The notes beneath the pieces are model-generated. The model saw only the letters and a program-made list of their open reading frames with translations, had not been told where the DNA came from and did not search any database. A DNA stretch of 19,495 nt from Ettlia oleoabundans (lineage: Eukaryota > Chlorophyta > Chlorophyceae > Chlamydomonadales), in NCBI GenBank assembly GCA_019693395.1, contig JAAMXP010005243.1:1-19495 (forward strand), read 5' to 3'. Both the position numbers and the translations under genes were made by a program. Positions within the stretch are counted from its first letter, which is position 1; each line of letters starts with the position of its first letter. Positions 8,801-18,717 of this stretch are shown here, piece after piece.

Positions 8801-11800
8801 ACCTGTTTGGTGAGCACGGCGTGCCACTCACCCACCTGGCCTGGGTGAACCAGCTCCCCGCTGATGATATCCATGAAGGCATCTGCTGGGTTCTGGTGGG
8901 CGGGGAACTGGAAGCCCAGTCCCTCAAAGTAGGGCTGAGCATCCGCCATCGCACCACAGTACACTACAGCAGGATGAAGAGGCAGCAACACCGCAGTGCT
9001 GGAAAAACTTCTCTGCGGAGTCCGACGGGTACAGCACTTCTTACGTAACAGGCAAGCCCCAGCCAGCATGGTCCCACCTGTGCGCCCTCCCTTGCCCAGC
9101 AGCAGCAGGTGCTGGAACATCTGGCAAGTTTGCCATGACGGCTGGTGCACCACGGCTGTGGCAGTTACCCCCGACCGTGCCACTGCCTGCAGAGCCGCCA
9201 CCAGAGCCTTGGAGGCCGTGCTATCCAGACCACTGGTTGGTTCATCTGCAGGTGGAGAAACCATGGGAACAAATATTTATGATGGCACAGGAACCCGGCG
9301 AGCTGAGCATTGGCAGCAAAACGATGATGGAAGTAAGTGTGACCACTGTGCTAGCATGGTGGCACGTACGTGTATACCGAACAGGCTGCTACGCACCTAA
9401 CAGTAGCAGCAGAGGGTCAGCAACCAGCTCCAGTCCAACATTTACACGCTTCCTCTGGCCTGCAAGTCACCGCAGAAAGCATGGCAGAAAACAAATTTGC
9501 GAGGCAAGACTGGGTGGAGGAAGCAGTCTTGCAAGCACCCAGGCGGGTACCAGCAGTGCATGCATGCTATGCCTGTGGGGGTAAGAAGCAGGTTGCGCAC
9601 CGCCGCTGATGCCCCTCTTCTCTTCGTTGCCTATCTGGCAGTCACGCACATCCTCCAGCTGTAGCACGTTGATGGCCCGCTCAACATACACAAGATGCTC
9701 CTCGCGGCGGCAGCGCGCCGGCAGGCGGAAGCGTGCCGAGAACATCAAGTTCTCGAAAACGGTGAGGCTGCCGTGCATGATGTCATCCTGAGAAAAGTGG
9801 TGGAACAGTGGTTGGTGCAGTTGGTGGCAGCTGCCACCGCCACTAACACTAAAATTAAGCATGCATCCAGGGGCAATGGCTGCCTGCTCGCAGACAGCAC
9901 TGCCTGCACACCGCCCTGTCATACTACACCCACCTGAGGCACAAACCCCATGACACTCTTGTAGCGCTCCAACTTGTCCAGCCGGCCGTTGACAAAAACG
10001 GCGCCGGTCCGCGAGCCGTAGGCCTGGGCTTTCCCGGCCAGCACGTTCAAGAGGCTGGTCTTGCCGGCGCCTGCAGAGTGCACCAAGCAAGCCGTGCACG
10101 AGAGCATTTGGAGCAGCATGCACCTTTTGAGTTATACAGAGACGCTCACGCAAGGCGAGGCAGGCAGCAAGCAGGCAGGCACAGAATAGCAGCCAGCCAG
10201 CCAAGTAGCCAAATAGGACCAAGCAGCATACCTGAAGGTCCCATGATGGCGGTAACGCGACCCGCCGGCAGCACCCCTGTTACGCCCTGCAGCACAGCCT
10301 TCTTCCCATATGAGCGTAGCCGCAGGCCCAAATCTTGGAACTCTATGCAAAGCGCCTCCCGTCGAAGACTGCCTGCAAGGGGGGGGAGGTGAGACCAACA
10401 CAAGTAGGGGAAACAGTTTGTTGCAGTATGGTGTGCTTGACAGCCAACACAACACACAGATATGTGAGCAAACAATTGCACAGTGCCTGATATCAGGCCT
10501 GGGCTTTCTGTTCAACGTGTCGGACAGCGGGTCTATTGCAAGCCGCTAATGTCCAACTTGCCTAACCGGCCGTACCTGCATGCACGCTGCTTAAAGGGCT
10601 TGACAGCAGGCTCTGGCGGTGCTGCGCCACCAGGCAGCTGTGTAGGTGGTGGGGCGTCATTTCGTCCTCATTTACGATGCTACCCATGCGGTGGTGGATT
10701 GCCGTGGTGATGTTTGCAGGCACCCTTGCTGCTCTGACTGGCAGGCCAGGCCTGTCTGGACCACCTGTGCTGTCACCCGCAAATCCAATCGCAGACTGAG
10801 AGAGCTCTACTGCATCTGCGTTCGCATCTGCAGCGCCGACTCCCTGCTGCTCCTCCTGCTGTCCCAGAAGCGGCGTAAAATGATCGGCTTCTGCCTCGGC
10901 ATGCGGCCCACGGAAAGCCGCCCACACCTGGCCGCCAGCCCGGCCAGCCGGAGGTCGCGGCCCTGTGCTTCGCAGCTGCAAGATCCCCAGCAGTCCCTTT
11001 CTTGCCGTCGGTGGGCTGCAGAATGCGTCACCGCCGCTAGCTGGGGGTGGGGTGGCACTGCGAGGAGCTGCCTTCACAACACGGATTTCTGGGGATGCGC
11101 CCCAGATTATCTTGAGACGCTCCTTGTGGTTGAGATGGAGCAGCATGCGGTTGTACCGCTGGCTGACTATGTAGCCCACCCACAGCAGACCAAACAACAG
11201 CAGGTCCAAGGTGGCACCTGCAGGCAGCGGGAGCCAACGAGTGGGATCTCTGCAAAGGTGGGGGCCAGCGTGGCATCTATGAAGCAGCATATGCACTGGA
11301 TGGAACGGCTGTGTCACCGCAGCTGCTTCCCGCTTTGTACGGACTGCTCTGACAAAGCATGGAGCAAAGCAGCAACGTGGCAGGCCTAGGTAGCTCACCA
11401 GTGTAATTTGACTCGGGGATTTCGGTGTTGGGTGGGCAGGAGGCGCCGGGCGGGCAGCGTTCAGGCTCCACCTCCCCCTGTCTGCAGAAGTGACCTCGTG
11501 AACAGTTCAGCCTGGCGGTCGTGTTCGGGCAGTAGTATCCACCATCACAGAAGATGCTGCCGCTTCCTGCAGTCCACCAAGCGGTAGGAAAAGCGCTTCC
11601 AGGGATGATGCGCCACTGCAGCAAAGAACATGAATGCAAGGCAAGGAAGGTCAGCAACGGCAATAAGCACGGTAGTGTAGCGCTAAATCAGCAAACCAGG
11701 CCCCGCAACGAGACTGTCCAAGTTTGCACCGCTATTTGCAACCAAACTGCTGACTGCCTTACGTTCCAATCATTGGCTTGCCTTATCTGCCCCACCACAA

Positions 11801-12760
11801 CCAAGGTCTGAGCGCTCTTTGTAAGCATAAGGGGCACACCACTGCGCCTGCTTGCCCAGGGTGGATGTCTTGTAGGCAGAAGGGGGGGGTGCAGGCCATG
11901 CCCTGCGATGATTCACCAAGCAGATGCGGATGGAGCCATGCAGGTTTCCTGCCTGCCAGCCTTCCAAGTGCCACTGCTGATGCAGCGCAATGTCAATATC
12001 CACCGGCTCTCCTTATCCGCCTGCACTAACCGCCAGCACTTACCGCGGGCAGTAGGCTCCCAGTGGGCAGGGTATCATGCACGTCAGCTGTGCCGGGCAG
12101 AAGTAGCCCTCGCAACAAGCCGCGGGTTGCTGAGGGGCAACAGGACTGGGGCGGTTGTCAACCCAAGCATCGAAGAAGCCAGGAGTGCAGGCTGGTTGGT
12201 CGGCAGCGCCGCCTGCTGAGCAATACACGTTGTCTGGGATTTTCTCGACATTGTCAGTGAGCAGCATGAAGCGGTAGAAGTTGTCGATTTCCAGCGGACC
12301 ACACAGGTGCTGGTCAATGCGGGAGCGGTTGCCGCACAAGCCATCGCCAGCGTGAACTGAGACCGGCAGTGGCCAGGGAAAGCTCAAAGCCTACATCCAG
12401 AACACAAGTTTACGGTTTGATGCGCTGGAACGTTGACATGCAATACAAGTTCCCGATGCACACTCGCACCATCAGGCGCTGCGCCTTGTACTGCGAGCGG
12501 CCAACGCAGAAGCCAATGCTGTCCTTGCTTCTGTCCCACAGCTCGGTGAGGGTTTGCGCCCATTTCTCGTTCAGCTCCTCGCCGCCGTGAGCGGTCCCAT
12601 TGGAATGCCAGGGCCAGGGCCACCCGCCTGGCAGTGCCGCCCGGCCCGGGGCGGGCAGGAAGGCAAGCACCAAGAACAGGACGGCGGACACCCGAAAACG
12701 GCAAGGCCTGGCCCTTCCTCCCGCCTTTCGCTCGTCTCCTACACGGTCTGCGCCTCCCAT
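5823..12760 (-). CDS. ABCG-family transporter, land-plant ABCG24/ABCG28 type
   Basis: Twenty-two exons: 12760-12470, 12390-12044, 11902-11782, 11615-11399, 11217-10576, 10372-10232, 10070-9934, 9787-9601, 9459-9397, 9245-9078, 8963-8836, 8609-8365, 8225-8068, 7932-7780, 7616-7542, 7411-7325, 7157-7073, 6859-6836, 6605-6527, 6396-6228, 6050-5945, 5868-5823; about 1222 residues, every junction in phase. Order: signal peptide (VLFLVLAFLPAPGRA, about residues 24-40); Cys-rich ectodomain with CCEGYFCPAQLTCMIPCPLG and YYCPNTTARLNCSRGHFC; first membrane segment (DLLLFGLLWVGYIV); long low-complexity linker; ATPase with Walker A GPSGAGKTS (584-592), Q-loop Q632, signature ISGGQRKR, Walker B LLLLLDE (711-717) and H749 in VVHQP; then a membrane domain ending near GVWLLARCADL. 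The ectodomain and domain order match Arabidopsis ABCG24/28. As a half-size transporter it should dimerise and export a lipid or surface substrate, which is unknown. Introns 3 and 19 are GC-AG. Exons 12-13 and the extreme ends are least certain. Confidence 0.93.
6836..6859 (-). other. 24-base microexon (exon 18) of the ABCG gene
   Basis: Exon 17 ends in phase 2 (TTT AT|GTGAGC) and exon 19 starts by completing a phase-2 codon, yet joining them directly drops a short segment present in the plant homologues after the VYxxM helix. The stretch between an acceptor (CTTCAG) and a donor (AAG|GTGCGC) is 24 bases, keeps phase 2 at both ends and encodes M-YYSFASP-R, which aligns with the plant FYFFNNPR. 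Sequence logic supports it; no transcript evidence is available here. Confidence 0.65.
6947..6967. repeat. Short tandem repeat, three copies of GCAGGCA
   Basis: Three head-to-tail copies of a 7-base unit inside transporter intron 17, followed by more loosely repeated GCAAGCA. A simple microsatellite-like patch with no evident function. Confidence 0.7.
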
Positions 12761-12793
12761 ATTGTCCCGCTGCTCAGCGAAGGCAGCCGGGCA

Positions 12794-12964
12794 TCAGGCG
12801 GCGTTGGTCAAGCCTAGCAGAAAAGCGTCAAAGAGGGCAGCACGGAAGGCGTGCCACGTGATAAAGAGGCGACCGTCCGGCAGTTCCACGAATGTGCGGC
12901 AGCTGTCTCCTTTGGCGCCCCGCCAGCGAGGCGCCAAAGGCAATCGGCCACCGTCGTCTGCCAT
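12794..12964 (-). CDS. Possible upstream ORF in the ABCG leader
   Basis: ATG at 12964 opens a 56-codon frame (begins MADDGGRLPLAPRW, ends FDAFLLGLTNAA) that stops at TGA 12796-12794. This is the same frame as the transporter ATG at 12760, with only that TGA and 11 sense codons between them; the frame also stays open further upstream to about 13132. It could be a translated upstream ORF, a relic of a longer N-terminus, or chance. It matches no family I recognise. It would act only if transcription starts upstream of 12964, which cannot be told from sequence. Confidence 0.25.
   Translation of the reverse strand: MADDGGRLPLAPRWRGAKGDSCRTFVELPDGRLFITWHAFRAALFDAFLLGLTNAA
12909..12940. repeat. Inverted repeat with 11-base arms; doubles as paired E2F-like sites
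   Basis: Arms 12909-12919 (CCTTTGGCGCC) and 12930-12940 (GGCGCCAAAGG) are perfect reverse complements around a 10-base spacer. In RNA this would be a stable GC-rich hairpin. Each arm also contains TTTGGCGC, which fits the E2F/DP consensus TTTSSCGC found in plants and algae. It lies about 150 bases upstream of the transporter start codon, inside the possible upstream ORF. Confidence 0.7.
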
Positions 12965-13477
12965 AAGTGCAAGACGCTGCCCCAATTTGCTTGCCAAGCC
13001 TTCCGTCGATGCGGTGCACGTAACTGATACCTGCGGGCGTAGTGCAAGCGGCGCAGCTGATGCACCAGATGACTCGTCCCATGCTCTTCTATGCTGCTGC
13101 AGCTGACTGTCAGCCCTGTGTGCCAGCAGCACAATCGGTTATTCTACCATTGCACTGTCTACACTGATTATGACCTATTCCTATTACATCAGTTCATGAC
13201 AAAGCCGGGGAGGAGCAGGGGCTTGCAAATGCACTACAGCTACTTCTCAAACTATGCGTTGACCCCACAGCACATGTTGCTCAATAACTAATGAAACATA
13301 GCTGTGCCAGGAGCCAAAAGATGACTACTTGATAGCCCACAACAGCACCGGCACCATAGTGCAACAGTTCAGAAGAACCTAGGTTTGACATGGTCAAATC
13401 AGCCATGCATCACACAAAGGCCAGCTGCCTAGGCAAAAAGCTCACACTTACGCTCATCCTGATCTGCGCTTGACCTC
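12965..13477. other. Intergenic region between the copper chaperone 3' end and the ABCG 5' leader
   Basis: Tandem genes on the minus strand: the chaperone stops at 13478 and the transporter starts at 12760. I see no convincing exon here. The region must hold the chaperone 3' UTR and the transporter promoter. The only landmark is a minus-strand TGTAA at 13188-13184. Confidence 0.5.
13184..13188 (-). terminator. Candidate TGTAA poly(A) signal for the metal-chaperone gene
   Basis: TGTAA on the minus strand (TTACA on plus), 290 bases after the chaperone stop codon and in the right orientation. Confidence 0.4.
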
Positions 13478-14340
13478 TCAAGCATCACCAAAGTGTGGCT
13501 CTGCCTCAAAGCCCAGCCCCTTGATGGCCTCGGCAAGCGGCTCCACCGCCTGGAAGGCGTCTATCTGGGAGGCTGCCTCCACATGCACCGTGGCCAGCCC
13601 CTTTTCTAGGTCTACATGAACCTGCACATGCATTAGCAGAGTGATGAGGAGAAATATCAATAAGCCGCAATAGACCACGATGGAACATCACACAAAAGCC
13701 AATCCCATCTGGTAAGGGCAGCCAGCCGGCGCCCAAGTGATAGCCAGAAAGGTGAGCAGCAGCCCTTGCTAAATAAAACTGCATAGCCCCACACCTTCTT
13801 CACACCCGCCATCTTCTGCAGAGTTTCCTCCACCCGCGAGCTACAGCCATCACACACCATGCCGCTCACTTTTAGCTGCACCTCCACCACGCCTGCAAAG
13901 GCAGCGAGAATGTGCACGTGTGAGGATCAAGGAAAGGATATGTCGCACGCAACACAAGTGGGCATCTTGCTTGAAATGCTGATGCAAAGCTGATGCCTGT
14001 CAGCTGAGAAACACTGGTCTTGCACTACTTATGTAGCATTGCACTACGTCGAGGAAGCTGCCAGCGGACTTGACAGTGGCACAGCAGGTCATACAGCAAG
14101 CGCACCATCGTCGGAGGCGGAACAGACAACTGCTGAGCTGTGAAGCGCCGCAAGCCTGCGAGCCGCATCAGCCATCTTGGGGCATTCCTTGCTGCTACGC
14201 AACAGCCCTGCGCTCGTGGCTCGGCTGGTTGCAGCAGCGCTGCCGAGGGCGGCGCCGGCGGTAGCGGAGCGCCGGCCCAGCGACGTGGGCAAGAGGCGGA
14301 GCAAATTGGGCCTCGATGATGCAACGCTTGCCATTGCCAT
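13478..14340 (-). CDS. Organelle-targeted heavy-metal (copper) chaperone, HMA domain
   Basis: Exons 14340-14106, 13892-13795, 13621-13478 (stop TGA 13480-13478); 158 residues, intron phases 1 and 0. The first about 60 residues (MAMASVASSRPNLLRLLPTS, continuing rich in Ser, Ala, Arg and poor in acids) look like a chloroplast or mitochondrial transit peptide. The HMA domain covers about residues 81-150: VEVQLKVSGMVCDGCSSRVE with metal-binding C92 and C95 in GMVCDGC, then VHVDLEKGLATVHV, and the closing AIKGLGFEAEPHFGDA. The domain binds Cu(I) or a similar soft metal and would pass it to an organelle ATPase or cuproprotein; plastid chaperones feeding the PAA1 copper pump are the closest analogy, but the partner is inference. 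A TTTCAG acceptor-like site just before the ATG suggests a 5' UTR intron. No membrane segments, so it is not a P-type ATPase. Confidence 0.9.
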
Positions 14341-14637
14341 TATGGCCTGAAATGAAGGGCAGGGGTTCAAGACTGTACGACCTGCTGCGCTGGGTGAGAG
14401 GCTCGCGCGCAGAGGTCCTTGTCACCCACCTGCTCACGATGGTTGCGTTGAGTGTGTGCAGATGATGCGCTCCTTAACACCGTTAGCCGATAAGGCCTGC
14501 TCCCATGCTGGGAGCGGATGCGGCTGCTGTACTGTTGTACTGCCTGTGCTCTTTGGCTCTCAGAATGCTAAGGTTGAAAGGTCAACCACCTCGACACCGC
14601 GGAATCATTTTTAGATGCTCGGATGCCGTGATCAGCG
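14341..14637. promoter_or_regulatory. Divergent promoter between the metal chaperone and the GT61 gene
   Basis: 297 bases separate two start codons pointing apart. Both leaders and promoters must share it unless leaders are spliced from further away. A plus-strand ATG at 14505 opens a frame (MLGADAAAVLLYCLCSLALR...) that overlaps the GT61 start in another frame, so it would act as an upstream ORF if transcribed. No other landmark was recognised. Confidence 0.45.
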
Positions 14638-17600
14638 ATGCCGACCCTGCCAACGAGGAGGAGAAAACTCAGCACCAGACGGGCGCGTTGGGAGGAGCTC
14701 TGGACGTTCGTCGCGGTGAGGCAGCTTGGATGGATTAAGCGATCGACCGACGTAGCCGCTGAAGCCGCCCAACCAGCAGAACTCGATGCTGCCGCCGACG
14801 TCAGCTATCTGTTGCTGGGTGGGTTGCTGTGCTCGCTTCACTTGCAGCCTTGGTTTCTTGCAGGTCGTAGGCGGCCTACTGATACTGGTGCTCAGTGTCC
14901 GATCTTTTCATTCTGGGGCGGCAGAGCGCAGTGACGCACTTCAGCAAGTTAGGGCTGCCAAAGGGGCACGTAGCGTGGCGGCTGCTGCCCAAACTGAGAG
15001 CAGCACAGGTCTTGGGCGGCGCGGTGTGGCAGTCACCACTGTTGCAACAACTGACGAGCAGCGCGTGCAAGTCGTTACTGACACTGAGAGCAAGAGGGGC
15101 ACTGAGCCAAAGACAGCCAGCAGTACGAGTGCTGCTGCTGAGTATGTTGCCATCAAAGCCCTTGCCGGGTGGGATAACCAGGGAGAGCCGCAACAGTTCT
15201 GTGAGGAACACTTTGGGATGGAATGGTTGCGGCGCTGGGGTGCCACTGCACAGCAAGTCTGCATCGCCACCCAGCACCTGCAGACATTAGCAGAGGAAGG
15301 CGATGCTGGCGGCGGTGGCGGGGGCAGGGTCAGTGGCGTCGGATCTACACTTATCTGCCGTTCAATGAACGACACGCATATGCCTGCTGCAAGCGCACCC
15401 CACGTGCTCTGTGATGCCACTAATTTGTGGCTGGACCCCTCAAAGCTGGTAAGTACTGCTGAAAGGGGCGGCGTAAGGGCTTGAGTCCTGCAACACTTGC
15501 TTGCCCAGCACTACATTACGACGCACTGCCGAAACCAACTAGGCGGATTGCCGGCCTCCCACTGTCGGCCTCCCAAAGGTAGATTTCTTATGACTCATCC
15601 CTCCCGCGGCACCCATTCCCTACGTTGCCTCCCTGTGCAGCGGCGCGCTCGCTGTCCCCGCCACCGTCCCCGCTACCTCTGCACCTCTCCCACTTACCAC
15701 CAATATCAACTTGGTGCCTGGGGGCTCAACTGCTCCTGGCCCACCTTCAGGTTGGCAGACTTTAGCAGGGATCACCAGCAGGTAATTCAAACGGAGTGTG
15801 CGACAGCCTAAGGGCACAGGCTGCCGATGCTGCAAGGTGTTCCATTGCTGCAAAAAGCTGCGGGCAACGGGCTCACTTGTTACGTCCCATATTGCTTGCA
15901 TTACGCTTTGCAGTGGACACATTACACCGGTCACCTATGGCTGCACTCTGCGCTGCAGGACATGTTCGAAGCCATGCTAACCCAGCCTGAAGGCTACGGC
16001 AGCGGCGGCAGCATGGCTCAAACTTCTGGTGGCAGCGCACAGCAGCCATCAGAAGTCATTGAAGGGCTGCCCACGCTGCTGGTGACTCGAGAAATCAAGG
16101 AGCACGCCAATGTCTTCCACACGTTCACAGGTGTGTGCTGGTGTATCTGCTATGTGCTGGACTGGGAGTGCTGTCTATTGGTGGAGACGGACCTCAGACA
16201 CTTGCACAGCATTTGTCTGGCCTATTGCCAAGCCATGGCAGCTTTGCAGCTTGTCTGCTCGTGCGCAAGCAAAGCAGCTGCTTGCTCAAAATAAGTTGGG
16301 GCTCTGGAATGTTGCTTGTGATGGTGCGTTAAAGATACTTTATTGTTGCCAATGCCTGCTGCCTGTGTGCAGACTTGTTGAACGTGTACGTAAGCCTTGT
16401 GATGCTGGGCTGGGAGCAGGCACCACGCCAGGTGGTCATCCTAGACAACCACCCGCCGGGGCCTCTGGATATATTCTGGCCCGTCGTGGCAGCTGGCGGC
16501 GGCACAGCAGTGCTTCCGTCGGTGCGTCAGCTGCTGCACAGTCCATCAAGCCACCCCTGGCATGCAAGGCTGCAGGATGTTTCAGCCGCCAGCCACTTGA
16601 ACATGGAAGGCAGCAGCTTGGCTGGCAGGCTACTGGTGCGGCGAGTCTCTGACTTTAAGGTGTGTTGGGAGAGCAATTTTTCTGGTGGTTGCCTGCGCAA
16701 ATATGCAGCAAGCCTGCTATCGCAGGATGGCGGGTGGCAACTCACAACAGTAGCCATATCACCGCCATTGTGTAAAGATGTCTAAAGATTTTGAAAAACT
16801 ACTCACCTGTCAGTATCGACTATGATTGTATCGCTCCCTTTTGGCTGCGGTCCTGCAGGGTCCAGTTTTGTTCCGGCATGCCGTTTTTGTGCCTCCTGGC
16901 TATACGAGTCTGTTGTTCGCTCATCTGTACGAAGACAGCAGCTGCCCATTGCGCACCACCCTATTTGCCCGCTTCCGCCACTTCTTCCTTTCCTCCTTTG
17001 GCCTGGAGGACTCAGACCTGCAGGGTGCATTGGGCCGGAATGCGATGGCGGCAGCAGCAGCAGGACGAAGGGAAGCAGGTGGCACAGCAGCAGGGAACAC
17101 AGCATCGGCGGCAGGGACAGCAGCTGGATTCGCAGCAGTTACGACCGCAGGGGCCAATGCCAGACGCGGCGGAATCGACAGTGTGCTGAAAGTCCGCTTC
17201 ATCAGCCGGCGGCCAGGTAAGGGTAGAGCACGCATGGCACGGCAAGTCGCAAATGAGGATGAACTCTTAGGTGCTCTGAGGTCGGTGGCCAGTGCATACG
17301 GCAGCCATGGAAGTAATGGCGCTGAGGTGGCAGTGGAGCAAGTTGACTTTGCGCAGCTAACAGGTGTGTCAAGGGGTAAGGAACCAACACATGGCTGCCT
17401 GCTCTCTTCCTGCATCTCTTGATTGTCCCCTCCCCCCAAAAATTTAGCTGACACCCTAATGCTTGTTCAATTGCTCTGCGCGTTCATTACCGTGCTTTAC
17501 CCTGGATCCCCTGCTGTGTGTGATCGCCAAGTTCTGCGCCTCATGCTGCAGTTGAGCAGCAGCTGACTTTGGTGCACAACAGCGACATTTTAGTAGGCAT

Positions 17601-18040
17601 GCATGGGGCGGCACTGGCATATGCGCTGTTGCTGCCACCCCATGCCGCCCTGGTGGAGCTCTGGCCGCAGGTGTGGGGGCGGTAAACAAACCCAGGCTGC
17701 TCACAAGGCATGCACAGCCTCTTTAGCAAACCCAGTCAGCCGGGGGTCACATGCAGGGAATGTCTGCTGTACAACCATTTCGACAACATTCCTTGCTAGT
17801 GATCCTCAATCTACTTGTCTTCTGCAGGCCTCCGGCATCTGGCGCTGCTACCAGAACTTTGCGCAGTGGGCAGGGGTGCTGTACCAGCGTGTAGCAAACG
17901 CAGACCCCTCGCGCTACCTTGAAACACCTTCTGGAGATTTAACTGAGGTTAACGCCAGCCAGGTGGCGCGGGTGGTGCAGGAGCTGCTGCCGGTGGTTCA
18001 GCAGCGGCGTAAGGAGCGTTGTCGGCTGCGCCAAGAATAG
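14638..18040 (+). CDS. Family GT61 glycosyltransferase (EOGT/XylT-like), type II membrane protein
   Basis: Exons 14638-14715, 14864-15448, 15641-15781, 15959-16130, 16373-16659, 16859-17363, 17552-17670, 17828-18040 (stop TAG 18038-18040); about 699 residues, all junctions in phase. The N-terminus is Arg-rich (MPTLPTRRRKLSTRRARW), then one hydrophobic helix spans exons 1-2 (LWTFVAVVGGLLILVLSV): a classic Golgi type II anchor. A Ser/Ala/Thr-rich stem follows. Catalytic-domain landmarks: CDATNLWLDPSKL at the end of exon 2; TLLVTREIKEHANVFHTFTD and LLNVYVSLVMLGW across exons 4-5; AVFVPPGYTSLL in exon 6; VLKVRFISRRP; and DILVGMHGAALAYALLLPPH then AALVELWPQ in exon 7, the most conserved GT61 (DUF563) block. 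Family members transfer xylose or N-acetylglucosamine to protein glycans; donor and acceptor here are unknown. An Ala/Gly-rich insertion of about 45 residues interrupts exon 6. No C-terminal ER-retention signal, unlike animal EOGT. Confidence 0.93.
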
Positions 18041-18717
18041 CGCAAACCGGCTAGGAGCTGTAGCATAGGTTGCGAGCTGCCCTACCCTATATATGTTTCA
18101 CACAATCACCTTATGTTCCAAAACCGATCTCCTGTGAAGCATTCGCACAGAGGTGTGGCAGGCACAAAACGGGTAACCTTGCCTGGCGTGCACCGCTGGC
18201 GCCTCCGCCCGCTATGTTGACATCAGCCCGTAACTTCTCTTGATCCATTTCCCGCTTTCACCCGGTTCCTGCATGCAAACCTAGCGCTTGGAGTCTCCCG
18301 CAGGGCGAGCGTTGACATTGCCGCCCCTCGACCTCCGCGCTGAGCCGCCCCTTGCGAGCGTCTCTCGGTCACATTGCGCTCGCGGCACAAAGCAACGCTC
18401 CCAGCGGACCGGTGAGAGCCCCCAACCGGTGAGAGCCCTTGTACCCCTTGCCTGGCATTCCTCTGTCTCTGCCGCCTGCAGGGCACGTCCAAAGCGCTCC
18501 AAAAGCCCGCAGATCGCTGCCAGTGGCCTGCCGAAACTCCCGGTTAAGGGGGGCAACGCCACCGCCGGTGGGAGTGGCCGCGAGCTCCGCTAGTTGGGTG
18601 GCAACCGGGTGGTTATGTTGCGTAGCGTTCGGACACAACCTTGCCTTTTCATATTGCCAATTGCAGCTTTTCTCCTTCAACAAGATCCAGTCTTTTTGAC
18701 AGTCCCATTATTCAATT
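18041..18717. other. Intergenic region between GT61 and the Mpo1-like gene
   Basis: 677 bases with overlapping long frames on both strands, none with recognisable protein content; they look like by-products of GC-rich sequence. It must hold the GT61 3' UTR and the promoter and leader of the next gene. A pyrimidine-rich stretch ending TTTTTGACAG at 18701, 16 bases before the ATG, resembles a 3' splice site, so the Mpo1-like leader may contain an intron. No TGTAA was found for GT61. Confidence 0.45.
18408..18438. repeat. Direct repeat of 14 bases, period 17
   Basis: ACCGGTGAGAGCCC occurs at 18408-18421 and again at 18425-18438. Both copies contain GGTGAG, so each could also serve as a 5' splice site for a leader intron of the downstream gene. 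Confidence 0.6.

Noticed and set aside
10646..11389. 247-codon open frame on the plus strand
   Set aside because: It is antisense to transporter exons 4-5 and shows no family content; the minus strand fits the transporter in phase with flanking exons.
12600..13106. 168-codon open frame on the plus strand
   Set aside because: Antisense to transporter exon 1 and its leader; low-complexity translation and no family match.
14505..14738. ATG at 14505 as the GT61 start
   Set aside because: Its frame cannot join exon 2 in phase. The ATG at 14638 joins in phase 0 and completes a type II membrane anchor.
16921..17454. 177-codon open frame on the minus strand
   Set aside because: It is the complement of the Ala/Gly-rich GT61 exon 6; repetitive GC-rich coding DNA often leaves the opposite strand open.
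18223..18700. Several overlapping open frames on both strands upstream of the Mpo1-like gene
   Set aside because: No recognisable domains and no consistent splicing to neighbours; treated as leader and intergenic DNA.
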